From DASSKA01 sp963839365 (lineage in GTDB: Bacteria; Actinomycetota; Actinomycetes; Propionibacteriales; Nocardioidaceae): DNA of 64,000 nt. Positions 33,083-41,800 of the stretch are shown here, in pieces. The stretch spans positions 104,888-168,887 of the forward strand of contig CAWIUT010000007.1 in assembly GCA_963839365.1 (NCBI GenBank), in the 5' to 3' direction. A program made the position numbers and the translations under genes. Position 1 is the stretch's first letter. Each line of letters starts with the position of its first letter. The notes beneath the pieces were generated by a model. It was not told the origin of the DNA, made no database searches, and was given only the letters and a program-made list of their open reading frames with translations.

Positions 33083-34294
33083 TTATCCGCGCCCCTGCGG
33101 GAACGCCCAGTCTCGCGGGTGTCCGGCGAGCTTCAAAGCGATCTGGCAGTGGCCGGTGTCAGTCTGGCAGCGCACCAGGTCACCACGCAGTGGGCCGCGG
33201 AAGCCGGTGAGCAGCAGGATTTGCGGGTTCTCCCAGATCAGGCTCGCCGGCGACACGGCAGGCAGATGCATGATGCGTCGGGAGCCGGTGGCCACATCGA
33301 GGACCGCCACGGTGGAGCTTGGCTCCTTGAGGTGGAAGGCGCCGTTGCTGTCGGCGGGGTAGGCGAACCGGCGCCCGTCTGGTGACCAGGTGCCGATTTG
33401 GTCGGAGGGCACGGTTCCTCGGCGGTGGAAGACGCCCCGGTCATCGACCACGCCGTATACCCCGGCCACGGCGACGGGGGTGCCGGTCCGAGCCTGGAAG
33501 ACCAGCCCGAAGGCGGTGACCTTCGACGGCTGGGGGGCCATCTTGCCGAATCCGCTCACCTGGTGGGCGGCCCCGGTGCGGGCGTTCCAGGCGGTCAGCA
33601 CCCGTCCGTCGCCATAGAACACCTGCCCATCGGAGTCGGCCCCGTAGAGCATGAGACTGGGGCCGGAGCAGCACCCAGAGTCGATCACTACCTGCCGGCT
33701 ACCCAGGAGCCGCCGGGTGCGGGTGTCCCAGGCGAACACGGTGGTCGTGTGCGGCTGCACCCGTTCCCACACGACCAGGCGGCCGTCCGGGCTCAGGCGC
33801 AGACCCGACACGCCAGGCGAGCTGACCACAGGAACCAAGGCGTGCCCGTCGACGAGGAACCAGCGAGCGGTGTGCGCGTTCCAGGCGTTCCCGATCACCG
33901 TGACGCCGTTCGCGGTGGCGATCTGCCGCATCGGGGTGTGCATCGTGATGCCGTTGTCGTGCAGCACACCGGCGTGCCAGTAGGGAATCGTCGGGGGCGG
34001 ACCGACGTCCAAGGTGCGGTCGGGGCCCGGCGAGGGACTCACCGTCGAGGTGGCGTGAACGGGCCCGGGCTGCACCGGACCGACCGAGCCGTTGCCAACC
34101 ATGCCGGAGGTGAGCGCGACACCCACCGCGACAGCGAGCACCGTCGCGACCGCGCTGCCGACAGCGGACAACCGCCGCCGTTGCGCTCGCCGGTGCCCCA
34201 GCCGGTTCAGTTCGGTGACCGGCGGCGAGGGCACGTGTGTCTGCCCGGCAGCACGCTGCAGGTCCTCGGTGAGGCGCTGCTCAAGCTCGTTCAC
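33083..34294 (-). CDS. Membrane-anchored beta-propeller-like protein linked to sigma factor
   Basis: A 403-aa protein. The N-terminal 55 residues are cytosolic and charged (LEQRLTEDLQRAAGQTHVP), followed by one membrane segment (SAVATVLAVAVGVALTSG), then a Pro/Ser linker and a long extracytoplasmic part with WD40/TolB-like repeats (LRLSPDGRLVVWE; WSPDGRRFAYPADSNG). GTG at 34294 overlaps the sigma factor stop (GTGA). The position after a SigE-type sigma factor suggests an anti-sigma or sensor role; this is inference. Confidence 0.78.
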   Translation of the reverse strand: MNELEQRLTEDLQRAAGQTHVPSPPVTELNRLGHRRAQRRRLSAVGSAVATVLAVAVGVALTSGMVGNGSVGPVQPGPVHATSTVSPSPGPDRTLDVGPPPTIPYWHAGVLHDNGITMHTPMRQIATANGVTVIGNAWNAHTARWFLVDGHALVPVVSSPGVSGLRLSPDGRLVVWERVQPHTTTVFAWDTRTRRLLGSRQVVIDSGCCSGPSLMLYGADSDGQVFYGDGRVLTAWNARTGAAHQVSGFGKMAPQPSKVTAFGLVFQARTGTPVAVAGVYGVVDDRGVFHRRGTVPSDQIGTWSPDGRRFAYPADSNGAFHLKEPSSTVAVLDVATGSRRIMHLPAVSPASLIWENPQILLLTGFRGPLRGDLVRCQTDTGHCQIALKLAGHPRDWAFPQGRG

Positions 34295-34812
34295 TGCACG
34301 CTCCCTTCCGCGTCGGCGCCCATCCTCAACCGAGCCCGGAGGGTCCGCAGCGCCTGCGCCGCTTGGGACTTGACGGTGCCGACCGAGCAGCCCAGGGTCT
34401 CGGCGATCTGGCGCTCGCTGAGGTCCTCGTAGTAGCGCAGCACCACCACCGCGCGTTGCCTCGGCGCGAGCGCACGAACCTGCGGCCACAGGTCCACCCG
34501 ATCGGCGACGGACTCCTCATGGGCTGGCGCCGGCTCGGCGGGCCGTTGCCGAGCGGTGTGCTCACGGGCACGGCGCCGGCGCCTCTGGGTGGAGATGAAC
34601 TCGTTGACCAGCATCCGCCGGACGTAAGCCTCCGGCGACTCGGCCCTCGCCACCTTTCTCCACGAGCCAAACGCCTTGACCAGGGTTGACTGCAGAACGT
34701 CTTCTGCATCGCCCTGTTGGCCGGTCAGCAGATACGCGGTTCGGTACAGCGCCGCCCAGCGAGTCGCGACGAGCTGCTCGAACCCGACAGCAGGCTCACC
34801 ACCGGCCACCAT
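34291..34812 (-). CDS. SigE-family ECF RNA polymerase sigma factor
   Basis: A 173-aa sigma factor with region 2 (FEQLVATRWAALYRTAYLLT, DAEDVLQSTLVKAFGSW) and region 4 (LAPRQRAVVVLRYYEDLSER, QIAETLGCSVGTVKSQAAQA). This is the SigE/SARP-like ECF39-type subgroup abundant in actinobacteria. It overlaps the downstream membrane protein gene by 4 bp, which probably controls its activity. Confidence 0.92.
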   Translation of the reverse strand: MVAGGEPAVGFEQLVATRWAALYRTAYLLTGQQGDAEDVLQSTLVKAFGSWRKVARAESPEAYVRRMLVNEFISTQRRRRRAREHTARQRPAEPAPAHEESVADRVDLWPQVRALAPRQRAVVVLRYYEDLSERQIAETLGCSVGTVKSQAAQALRTLRARLRMGADAEGSVQ

Positions 34813-35037
34813 GTCCCCCTTGTCTGCTTGTGTCTACCTCCTAGACGCTCCAGAACCTACTTCGGTTGGGTACTTTCCCCTCGCAACTTCCAACCCGACA
34901 GCCCAAGGCCGGCCTTGACAGCGCCCTGCCGCTGCCGCAGAAGCTGCTTCGCTCAATCGTCTGCGGCCTGGCCGGCTCGGCCACTACCGTCACGCCGGTG
35001 GCGGGCTGTTGGGTGGCCCCGCGTGGGAGGCGAGGGC

Positions 35038-35922
35038 ATGGCACAACAACCGGGTTGGTATCCGGATCCCGACGGGTCTGGGGAGCGTTGGCACGACGGA
35101 CGACGATGGACCGGCGTCACTCGCCTCGACCCAACCGCGGCGCAGGCCATCGCACGCTCGGCGGCCTGCCGATCGCGGCGCCAGCGGCGTCGAACGCGAC
35201 TTCGACCCCTCTTGATCGGAACCCTGGTTGCAGGTGCTCTCGCCGGTGCGGCCGTGCTCGTCGGTCCCAGTTCAGGTCTCGGTCAAGCGGTAGCGGCCCG
35301 GTTCGGCCTCACCGGCCAGCACCGGCTCCTCCCCCAGGTGTCGTCCCCGTCGGGGTCGTTGAACTACGCCATCCAGAAGACGGACCTTGCGGGGGAACCG
35401 GTCACCTACGACCCGTGCCAGCCCATCGACTACATGATCAACCCGGCCGGAGCACCCGCTGACTACATATCCTTCATCAACCCCGCGATCGAGGCTGCCC
35501 AACAAGCCTCGGGCTTGAAGTTCGTCTACGACGGCACCACCACAGCAGCCTTCGACCCAACTCGACACACCACGACACGTGAGCCGGTCCTGATCGCATT
35601 CCCCACGGCCCTCGACAGCCCGCAGGCGACCGGTGACACGGTCGGGCTCGGCGGCTCCACCGCGGTCACCGTCGACGGTGCCGTGCAGCCACACTATGTC
35701 ACCGGGTCCATTGCCCTACTCAGCAGCTGGTTCAACCGGGAAAGCGCACTCCACCACCGAGCCACCGAGCAAGGAGTCGTCATGCACGAACTCGGACACG
35801 TCCTCGGCCTCGGCCAGGTCGAAGACCCGAGCCAGATCATGTACCCGGCCTCCCACGGCCAAGCCACCTACGGCCCTGGAGACCTCGCTGGGCTCGCGGC
35901 CGAAGGAAGCGGCGCCTGCTGA
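35038..35922 (+). CDS. DUF2510-tagged matrixin-like metalloprotease, third ligand altered
   Basis: A 294-aa protein. Residues 4-25 are a DUF2510 motif (PGWYPDPDGSGERWHDGRRW), then a basic segment and one membrane helix (LLIGTLVAGALAGAAVLVG), then an extracellular domain. The zinc motif reads HELGHVLGLGQV (His250, Glu251, His254), with Gln260 where HExxHxxGxxH enzymes have His, then IMYP as the Met-turn. The fold is matrixin/M10-like. The change at the third ligand may weaken or alter zinc binding. ATG at 35038 has GGGAGGCGAG upstream. It is the last gene before the right att end. Confidence 0.78.
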   Translation: MAQQPGWYPDPDGSGERWHDGRRWTGVTRLDPTAAQAIARSAACRSRRQRRRTRLRPLLIGTLVAGALAGAAVLVGPSSGLGQAVAARFGLTGQHRLLPQVSSPSGSLNYAIQKTDLAGEPVTYDPCQPIDYMINPAGAPADYISFINPAIEAAQQASGLKFVYDGTTTAAFDPTRHTTTREPVLIAFPTALDSPQATGDTVGLGGSTAVTVDGAVQPHYVTGSIALLSSWFNRESALHHRATEQGVVMHELGHVLGLGQVEDPSQIMYPASHGQATYGPGDLAGLAAEGSGAC

Positions 35923-35963
35923 CCGGAACCTCGGGCACCCGGACAGCAGGACCATCTAACGCC

Positions 35964-36021
35964 TTGCGGACTGTGTGCGGACTGGGAGCACCCACACCCC
36001 CTCTGACCTGCGGAAACGTGC
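35964..36021 (+). repeat. Right arm-type repeats of the element
   Basis: 35964-35982 has two TGCGGAC units and matches 4930-4948 at 18 of 19 bases. 36000-36021 matches 4858-4879 at 21 of 22. Order relative to the core is mirrored between the ends while each motif keeps the same strand, as expected for arm sites on both sides of an attachment core. Confidence 0.6.
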
Positions 36022-36025
36022 CGAT

Positions 36026-37102
36026 TCACACGTTGAACCGGAACTCCACCACGTCCCCGTCCTGCATCACGTAGTCCTTGCCTTCCATACGCACCCTGCC
36101 TGCGGCCTTGGCCGCGGCCATCGAGCCGGCTTCCATGAGCTCGTCGAAGGAGATGATCTCGGCCTTGATGAACCCGCGTTGGAAGTCGGTGTGGATCACC
36201 CCGGCCGCTTCCGGGGCGGTGGCACCCTTCTTGATGGTCCAGGCCCTGGCCTCCTTGGGGCCCGCGGTGAGGTAGGTCTGCAGCCCGAGGGTCTCGAAGC
36301 CGACCCGGGCGAGGACGTCGAGACCCGGCTCGTCGATTCCTATCTCGGCGAGCATCTCCCTGGCCTCGTCCTCGTCGTCGAGCTCGACCAGCTCGGCCTC
36401 GAACTTGGCGTCGAGGAAGATCGCCTCGCTGGGCGCGACCAGGTCACGCATCCGGTGCTTGAGCTCCTCGTCGCCGAGCTCGTCGGAGTCGCAGTTGAAG
36501 ATGTAAAGGTACGGCTTGGCGGTGAGCAGCATGAGCTCGCGGATCAGCCCGCGGTCGATCGAGGTGGCAATGATCGGCGTCCCCGCTTCCAGCGCCGCCT
36601 GGGCGTCCTTGGCAGCCGCTACCACCGGACCGAGGTCCTTGTTGCCCTTGGCCTCCTTCTCCAGCCTGGGCAGCGCCTTCTCGACCGTCTGCAGGTCGGC
36701 CAGGATCATCTCGGTCTGGATGGTGGAGATGTCGTTGCCGGGGTTCACCTCGCCCTCGACATGGGTGACGTCCTCGTCCCGGAACACCCGGGTCACCTGG
36801 CAGATCGCGTCGGACTCGCGGATGTGGGACAAGAACTTGTTCCCGAGCCCTTCCCCCTCCGATGCGCCCCGCACGATGCCCGCGATGTCGACGAACTGCA
36901 CCGTCGCCGGCACCACCCGCGCGGACGCGAACATCTCAGCCAGCCTGCCCAGCCGCGGGTCCGGAACCCCCACCACGCCGACGTTGGGCTCGATGGTCGC
37001 GAACGGGTAGTTGGCCGCCAGCACCTCGTTCCTGGTCAGGGCGTTGAAGAGGGTTGACTTGCCCGCGTTGGGGAGTCCGACGATGCCGATCGTGAGTGCC
37101 AC
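36026..37102 (-). CDS. ychF: Redox-regulated ATPase YchF
   Basis: A 358-aa Obg-like P-loop ATPase. The G1 motif GLPNAGKST lies at residues 8-16, followed by NYPFATIEPNVGVV and FVDIAGIVRGASEGEGLGN; the NxxD-type G4 is altered as in this ATP-preferring family. A coiled-coil insert is followed by the C-terminal TGS-like domain ending FRFNV. GTG at 37102 starts directly at ALTIGIVGLP. Its last 15 bp are duplicated at 4788-4802, marking the insertion site of the element. The protein is intact. Confidence 0.95.
   Translation of the reverse strand: MALTIGIVGLPNAGKSTLFNALTRNEVLAANYPFATIEPNVGVVGVPDPRLGRLAEMFASARVVPATVQFVDIAGIVRGASEGEGLGNKFLSHIRESDAICQVTRVFRDEDVTHVEGEVNPGNDISTIQTEMILADLQTVEKALPRLEKEAKGNKDLGPVVAAAKDAQAALEAGTPIIATSIDRGLIRELMLLTAKPYLYIFNCDSDELGDEELKHRMRDLVAPSEAIFLDAKFEAELVELDDEDEAREMLAEIGIDEPGLDVLARVGFETLGLQTYLTAGPKEARAWTIKKGATAPEAAGVIHTDFQRGFIKAEIISFDELMEAGSMAAAKAAGRVRMEGKDYVMQDGDVVEFRFNV
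36030..36044 (-). repeat. Right att core within ychF 3' end
   Basis: Direct repeat of 4788-4802, encoding part of the last YchF residues (FRFNV). It keeps ychF intact after integration. Confidence 0.75.
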
Positions 37103-37188
37103 AGGCGGCCACTTTACGGCGGGACCGGGGCCACGGACGAATCGCCAGCGCCGGTCGCGGCACTCAGGTGCGGCACTAGGGTGCACGC

Positions 37189-37980
37189 ATGCGTATCGCC
37201 ACCTGGAACGTGAACTCCGTCCGCTCCCGGATCGACCGGGTGGAGGCGCTGCTGGCCCGCCACGACATCGATGTGCTGGCGCTCCAGGAGACCAAGGTGC
37301 GCGACGACCAGTGGCCGGTCATGGGCCTGGAGGCGATGGGGTACGAGGTCGCGTCGTACGGCACGAACCAGTGGAACGGGGTCGCCGTCGTCTCCCGGGT
37401 GGGGATCACCGATGTGCAGGCCGGCTTCGCCGGCATGCCGCCGTACGGCGAGCCGCCCGCCCTCGAGGCCCGCGCCCTCGGCGCGACCTGCGACGGCGTG
37501 CGCCTCTGGTCCTTGTACGTCCCGAACGGACGCGCGCTGGGCGACCCGCACCTGGACTACAAGCTCGACTGGCTGGCTCGGCTGCGGGACACCGCCACCG
37601 GCTGGCTGGCGGCCGACCCGGATGCCGTCGTGGCACTGGCCGGGGACTGGAACATCGCCCCACTGGACGAGGACGTCTTCGACATCACCCGGTTCACCAC
37701 CAGCACCCACGTGTCCCCGGCCGAACGGGCAGCGTTCCAGGCGATCGTGGACGCCGGCTACGCCGATGTCGCCCGCGACTACACCCCCGGCCCGGACGTC
37801 TACACCTACTGGGACTACTACCGGCAGCGTTTCGAGCGGAACCGCGGGATGCGGATCGACTTCGTGCTGGGCTCGCCCGCACTGCAGAAACGGGTCGCCG
37901 GCGCGCGGATCGACATGGAGGAGCGCGCGGGCAAGGGGGCCAGCGACCACGCGCCGGTGATCGTCGACCTCACCGACTGA
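37189..37980 (+). CDS. xthA: Exodeoxyribonuclease III
   Basis: A 263-aa endonuclease/exonuclease/phosphatase-fold enzyme with WNVNSVRSR, LALQETKVRDDQWP (metal Glu), SLYVPNGRALGDP, LAGDWNIAPLDEDV and the final GASDHAPVIVDL. These are the Mg2+ and catalytic His/Asp motifs of the AP endonuclease family used in base excision repair. It reads divergently from ychF with an 86-bp gap. Full length, with the ATG directly at the first strand. Confidence 0.94.
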   Translation: MRIATWNVNSVRSRIDRVEALLARHDIDVLALQETKVRDDQWPVMGLEAMGYEVASYGTNQWNGVAVVSRVGITDVQAGFAGMPPYGEPPALEARALGATCDGVRLWSLYVPNGRALGDPHLDYKLDWLARLRDTATGWLAADPDAVVALAGDWNIAPLDEDVFDITRFTTSTHVSPAERAAFQAIVDAGYADVARDYTPGPDVYTYWDYYRQRFERNRGMRIDFVLGSPALQKRVAGARIDMEERAGKGASDHAPVIVDLTD

Positions 37981-38039
37981 GCAGGTCCCGCACGGCCGGG
38001 TTACTCCGCGATGTCGGTGCGCTCGGCCACCATGGCGCC

Positions 38040-39203
38040 ATGGACACCACTACCGCCTTCGTGCTCCTGCTCGTCCTCGGCGCCGGCGTGGCGCTCGGCC
38101 TGGTGCTCGGCGCCTCCTTGGCCCGCGCCCGGGCCGGAACCGCAGCGGCCGAGGACGCCCGACGGGCGCTGGAGTCCCGGGCCGCCGACCACGCGGTGGT
38201 GACCGACAGCCTGGGCCGGCTGCACGACCGGCTGCGGGACCTCGACCAGCAGCGCGCCTCGTGGCAGAGCCAGCTCAAGCAGCAGGTCGAGGACGTGCGG
38301 CACTCCACTGAGCTGCTGCGTCGCGAGACCACGTTGCTGGCGACCGCACTGCGCAAGCCGCAGGTGCGCGGCCGTTGGGGGGAGCTGCACCTGCGCCGGG
38401 CGGTGGAGATGGCCGGCATGGTCGACCGGTGTGACTTCGCCGAGCAGGTCTCGCTGCGCCACGACGACCCGGCCGGGGAGCGCATCGCGCTGCACCGGCC
38501 CGACCTGGTGGTCCACCTCGCCGGGGGCAAGCACGTCGTGGTCGACGCGAAGGTGCCGCTGGACGCCTTCCTGGACGCCACCGGCGCGGGCACCGACGAG
38601 GAGCGCGACCAGCACCTGGGGCGGCACGCCCGGCAGCTGCGCGCGCACGTCGAGGTGCTGGCCGGCAAGGCGTACTGGCGCGCGCTGCCCGCCACGCCTG
38701 AGTTCGTGGTGTTGTTCGTGCCCGGTGAATCGTTCCTGTCGGCGGCGTTGGAGGTCGAGCCCGGCCTTCTGGAGCACGCCGCCGCGCGGCAGGTCGTGCT
38801 GGCCACCCCGACCACCCTGATCGCGTTGCTGCGCACGGTCGCCTACGCGTGGACCCAGGACACGCTGGCTGACAAGGCCCGAGAGATCCACGACCTCGGT
38901 CGGGAGCTGCACGAGCGACTCGGCGTGATGGGTGGCCACCTCGACAAGCTGGGCCGCTCGCTGACCGCCGCGGTGGGCGCGTACAACAAGGCGGTCGGGT
39001 CGCTGGAGAGCCGGGTCCTGGTCTCCACCCGCAAGTTCGAGGAGCTGCAGATCGGCGACGAGCTCGACGCGCCCGCCCCGGTTACCGAGACCGCTCGCCC
39101 GTTGACGGCCGCGGAACTGCTGGACACGGTGGGTGAGCAGCGGCCGGAGCTGCCCGTGTCCGGGTCGTCGGCCGATGGGGACGACTCGCGCCGCAGCGCC
39201 TGA
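38040..39203 (+). CDS. rmuC: DNA recombination protein RmuC
   Basis: A 387-aa protein with an N-terminal membrane helix (AFVLLLVLGAGVALGLVLG), a coiled coil to residue 110 and the RmuC core: VRGRWGELHLRRAVEMAGM, HVVVDAKVPLDAFLDA, EFVVLFVPGESFLSAALE and LATPTTLIALLRTVAYAW. RmuC limits inversions and is thought to be a nuclease on stalled forks. It is convergent with ispH, with a 30-bp gap. Confidence 0.93.
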   Translation: MDTTTAFVLLLVLGAGVALGLVLGASLARARAGTAAAEDARRALESRAADHAVVTDSLGRLHDRLRDLDQQRASWQSQLKQQVEDVRHSTELLRRETTLLATALRKPQVRGRWGELHLRRAVEMAGMVDRCDFAEQVSLRHDDPAGERIALHRPDLVVHLAGGKHVVVDAKVPLDAFLDATGAGTDEERDQHLGRHARQLRAHVEVLAGKAYWRALPATPEFVVLFVPGESFLSAALEVEPGLLEHAAARQVVLATPTTLIALLRTVAYAWTQDTLADKAREIHDLGRELHERLGVMGGHLDKLGRSLTAAVGAYNKAVGSLESRVLVSTRKFEELQIGDELDAPAPVTETARPLTAAELLDTVGEQRPELPVSGSSADGDDSRRSA

Positions 39204-39233
39204 CCCGGACCGGCCCGGCCGTCGAGCAGAAGG

Positions 39234-40280
39234 TCAGCCGCGTGCCTTCTCCGCGGCACGGATGTCGCGGCGCAGCTCGGGCGGCAGCGCGAAGATCAGC
39301 GACTCCTCGGCGGTGTGCACCGACTCCGCGTCGGGGTAGCCCCGCTCCGCCAGCGCTGCGAGCACCCCCTGCACGAGGTCCTCGGGCACGGACGCCCCTG
39401 AGGTCACGCTCACGGTGCGCACGCCGTCGAACCAGGAGTCCTCCAGCTCCGAGGCGTCGTCCACCCGGTGTGCGGAGCGGGCACCCGCTTCGCGGGCCAC
39501 CTCGACCAGCCGGACCGAGTTCGACGAGTTGCCCGACCCGACCACGATCACCAGGTCGGAGCGGCCGGCGATCTCCTTGATCGCGATCTGCCGGTTCTGG
39601 GTGGCGTAGCAGATGTCGTCCGAGGGAGGGTCCAGCAGGTTCGGGAACCGCTTGCGCAGGGCCTCGACCGTGGCCATCGTCTCGTCGACGGACAGCGTGG
39701 TCTGCGACAGCCAGGCCACCTTGTCGGGGTCCCGCACCGAGACGTTCGCTACGTCCTCCGGCCCCTGCACCAGCTTGACGTTGGTCGGCGCCTCACCGGT
39801 GGTGCCGGCGACCTCCTCGTGCCCGGCATGCCCGATCAGCAAGATGTCGTAGTCCTGGCCGGCGAACCGGCGGGCCTCGTGGTGCACCTTCGTGACCAGT
39901 GGGCAGGTGGCGTCGATGGTCTTCAGCTCCCGGTCCTCGGCCTCCTGGTGCACCTCGGGGGAGACCCCGTGCGCGGAGAACACCACCGTCGAACCGACCG
40001 GCACCTCGTCGAGCTCCTCGACGAACACCGCCCCCCGCTTCTCGAGGTCGGAGACCACGTGCCGGTTGTGCACGATCTGCTTGCGCACGTAGACGGGAGC
40101 GCCGTACAGCTCCAGCGCCTTCTCGACCGTCAGCACGGCCCGGTCCACCCCGGCGCAGTAGCCCCGTGGTGCGGCGAGCAGCACAGAGCGCTCGTCGTCG
40201 ACGGGCCCTGTCTCCTGGTCGTTGCCCTGGTCGTTGCCCTGGTCATTCCCCAGGTCCTTCCCCAGGTACGAAGTGCGCAT
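39234..40280 (-). CDS. ispH: 4-hydroxy-3-methylbut-2-enyl diphosphate reductase
   Basis: A 348-aa [4Fe-4S] enzyme, the last step of the MEP isoprenoid pathway. Cluster ligands are in RGYCAGVDRAV, DATCPLVTKVH and DDICYATQNRQ; substrate residues are in IVHNRHVV, SAHGVSP and GHAGHEEVAGTTGE. The N-terminal 30 residues carry GNDQ three times (12-bp repeats near 40,220-40,256), an extension not seen in the core family. ATG at 40280 is used. Its promoter is divergent from xseA within 37 bp. Confidence 0.95.
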   Translation of the reverse strand: MRTSYLGKDLGNDQGNDQGNDQETGPVDDERSVLLAAPRGYCAGVDRAVLTVEKALELYGAPVYVRKQIVHNRHVVSDLEKRGAVFVEELDEVPVGSTVVFSAHGVSPEVHQEAEDRELKTIDATCPLVTKVHHEARRFAGQDYDILLIGHAGHEEVAGTTGEAPTNVKLVQGPEDVANVSVRDPDKVAWLSQTTLSVDETMATVEALRKRFPNLLDPPSDDICYATQNRQIAIKEIAGRSDLVIVVGSGNSSNSVRLVEVAREAGARSAHRVDDASELEDSWFDGVRTVSVTSGASVPEDLVQGVLAALAERGYPDAESVHTAEESLIFALPPELRRDIRAAEKARG

Positions 40281-40317
40281 GTCCCCATGGTAGGTGGTCT
40301 GCCATAAGGTGCCTGGC

Positions 40318-41580
40318 GTGGCGTTGCAGACCAGTCCAGAGCACCCGGCACCGGTCCGGACGATCGCGAACGCGGTCGCCGGCTGGATCGACCGGCTGGG
40401 CGCGGTGTGGGTGGAAGGCCAGATCGCCCAGCTGAACCGGCGCCAGGGCATGAACACCGTCTTCCTGACCCTGCGTGACACGGTGGCCGACCTCTCGGTG
40501 ACGGTCACCTGCTCGCGTCAGGTGTTCGACTCGCTGAACCCGCCGGTGGTGGAGGGCGCCAGCGTCGTCGTGCACGCCAAACCGTCCTACTACCCGGCGC
40601 GCGGGACCTTGAGCCTGTTCGCCGACGACATCCGGATGGTCGGCCTGGGCGAGCTGCTCGCCCGGCTCGAGCGGCGCCGCCAGCTGCTGGCCGCCGAGGG
40701 GCTGTTCGCCGCGGAGCGGAAGCGCCGGCCGCCGTTCCTGCCCCGCAAGATCGGGCTGGTCACCGGGCGCGGCTCCGCGGCCGAGCGCGACGTGTTGGAG
40801 AACGCCCGGCGGCGCTGGCCGGGGGTCAGCTTCCGGGTGCTGAACACCGCGGTCCAGGGGCCGAACGCCGCCGGGGAGGTCATGGACGCGCTCGGGGCGC
40901 TGGATCGCGACCCCGAGGTGGAGGTGGTCGTGATCGCCCGCGGCGGCGGATCCGTGGAGGATCTCCTGCCGTTCTCCGACGAGGGCCTGGTGCGGGCCGT
41001 GCACGCGGCCCGCACCCCGGTGGTCTCCGCGATCGGGCACGAGCCGGACTCCCCGTTGCTCGACCTGGTCGCGGACGTCCGCGCCTCGACTCCGACCGAC
41101 GCCGCCAAGCTGGTGGTGCCCGACGTGGCCGAGGAGGCCGAGCGGGTCACCCGGCTCCGCGACCGTGGCCGGCGGGTGCTGACCAGCTGGCTCGACCAGG
41201 AGCAGCACCAGCTCACCGCCCTGCGCGCCCGCCCCAGCCTGGCGGACCCGCGCGCGGGGGTCTTCGAGCGCGCCCGGGAGGTCGAGGAGCTGCGCAACCG
41301 GACCCGTAGGTGCCTCGGGCACCACCTCGACCGGGCCCAAGACGACCTCGCGCACCGGCTCGCCCGGGTCCGTGCACTGTCCCCGCTGGCCACGCTGGAA
41401 CGGGGGTACGCCGTGCTCCAGGATGACTCGGGCCACGTGGTGACCAGCGTGGGCCAGGCCGCGGTCGGCGACCCGCTGAGCGCCCGGGTCCGGGACGGCA
41501 CCATCGGGGTGGTGGTCCGAGACCTGCAGCCGGCCGAGCCGGCCCCATCCGCACCCACCGAGGAGGACACCCGAGGATGA
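40318..41580 (+). CDS. xseA: Exodeoxyribonuclease VII large subunit
   Basis: A 420-aa protein with N-terminal OB fold (GAVWVEGQIAQLNRRQGMNT), catalytic core KIGLVTGRGSAAERDVLENA, VVVIARGGGSVEDLLPFSDE and AIGHEPDSPLLDLVADVRAS, and a C-terminal coiled coil plus beta cap ending near GYAVLQDDSG. It cuts single-stranded DNA with XseB. The GTG at 40318 has little leader, suggesting a leaderless or short-leader mRNA. The stop overlaps xseB (ATGA). Confidence 0.94.
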   Translation: MALQTSPEHPAPVRTIANAVAGWIDRLGAVWVEGQIAQLNRRQGMNTVFLTLRDTVADLSVTVTCSRQVFDSLNPPVVEGASVVVHAKPSYYPARGTLSLFADDIRMVGLGELLARLERRRQLLAAEGLFAAERKRRPPFLPRKIGLVTGRGSAAERDVLENARRRWPGVSFRVLNTAVQGPNAAGEVMDALGALDRDPEVEVVVIARGGGSVEDLLPFSDEGLVRAVHAARTPVVSAIGHEPDSPLLDLVADVRASTPTDAAKLVVPDVAEEAERVTRLRDRGRRVLTSWLDQEQHQLTALRARPSLADPRAGVFERAREVEELRNRTRRCLGHHLDRAQDDLAHRLARVRALSPLATLERGYAVLQDDSGHVVTSVGQAAVGDPLSARVRDGTIGVVVRDLQPAEPAPSAPTEEDTRG

Positions 41581-41798
41581 GCGACCAGGAGGACCTCAGC
41601 TACGAGGCCGCCCGCGAGGAGCTGGTGGAGGTGGTGCGCCGGCTCGAGGCCGGCGGCACCGACCTGGAGACCTCCCTGGCCCTGTGGGAGCGCGGTGAGC
41701 AGCTGGCGCGGATCTGCCAGCGCCGGCTGGAAGGGGCGCGCCGCCGGCTGGACGACGCCATCGCCGCCGAGCAGCAGGCCGGAGAGACCGAGCAGTAG
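41577..41798 (+). CDS. xseB: Exodeoxyribonuclease VII small subunit
   Basis: A 73-aa helical protein with SYEAAREELVEVVRRLEAGG and SLALWERGEQLARICQRRLE, the XseB signature. It binds the XseA coiled coil in several copies. ATG overlaps the xseA stop by 4 bp. It is convergent with the DUF4245 gene at a 2-bp gap. Confidence 0.93.
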   Translation: MSDQEDLSYEAAREELVEVVRRLEAGGTDLETSLALWERGEQLARICQRRLEGARRRLDDAIAAEQQAGETEQ

Positions 41799-41800
41799 CC

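Larger units (their letters stand above)
4788..36044. mobile_element. Putative integrative element inserted in the 3' end of ychF
   Basis: A 15-bp core (4788-4802 and 36030-36044) is directly repeated at both ends; it encodes the FRFNV end of YchF on the minus strand. The right copy completes the intact ychF; the left copy is orphaned but still reads FRFNV-stop. Related arm repeats lie just inside both ends. Between them are two broken tyrosine recombinases, IS elements, toxin-antitoxin-like pairs and accessory genes; housekeeping genes resume immediately outside at ychF. The element appears immobile now. The boundaries are inferred from the repeats. Confidence 0.75.
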
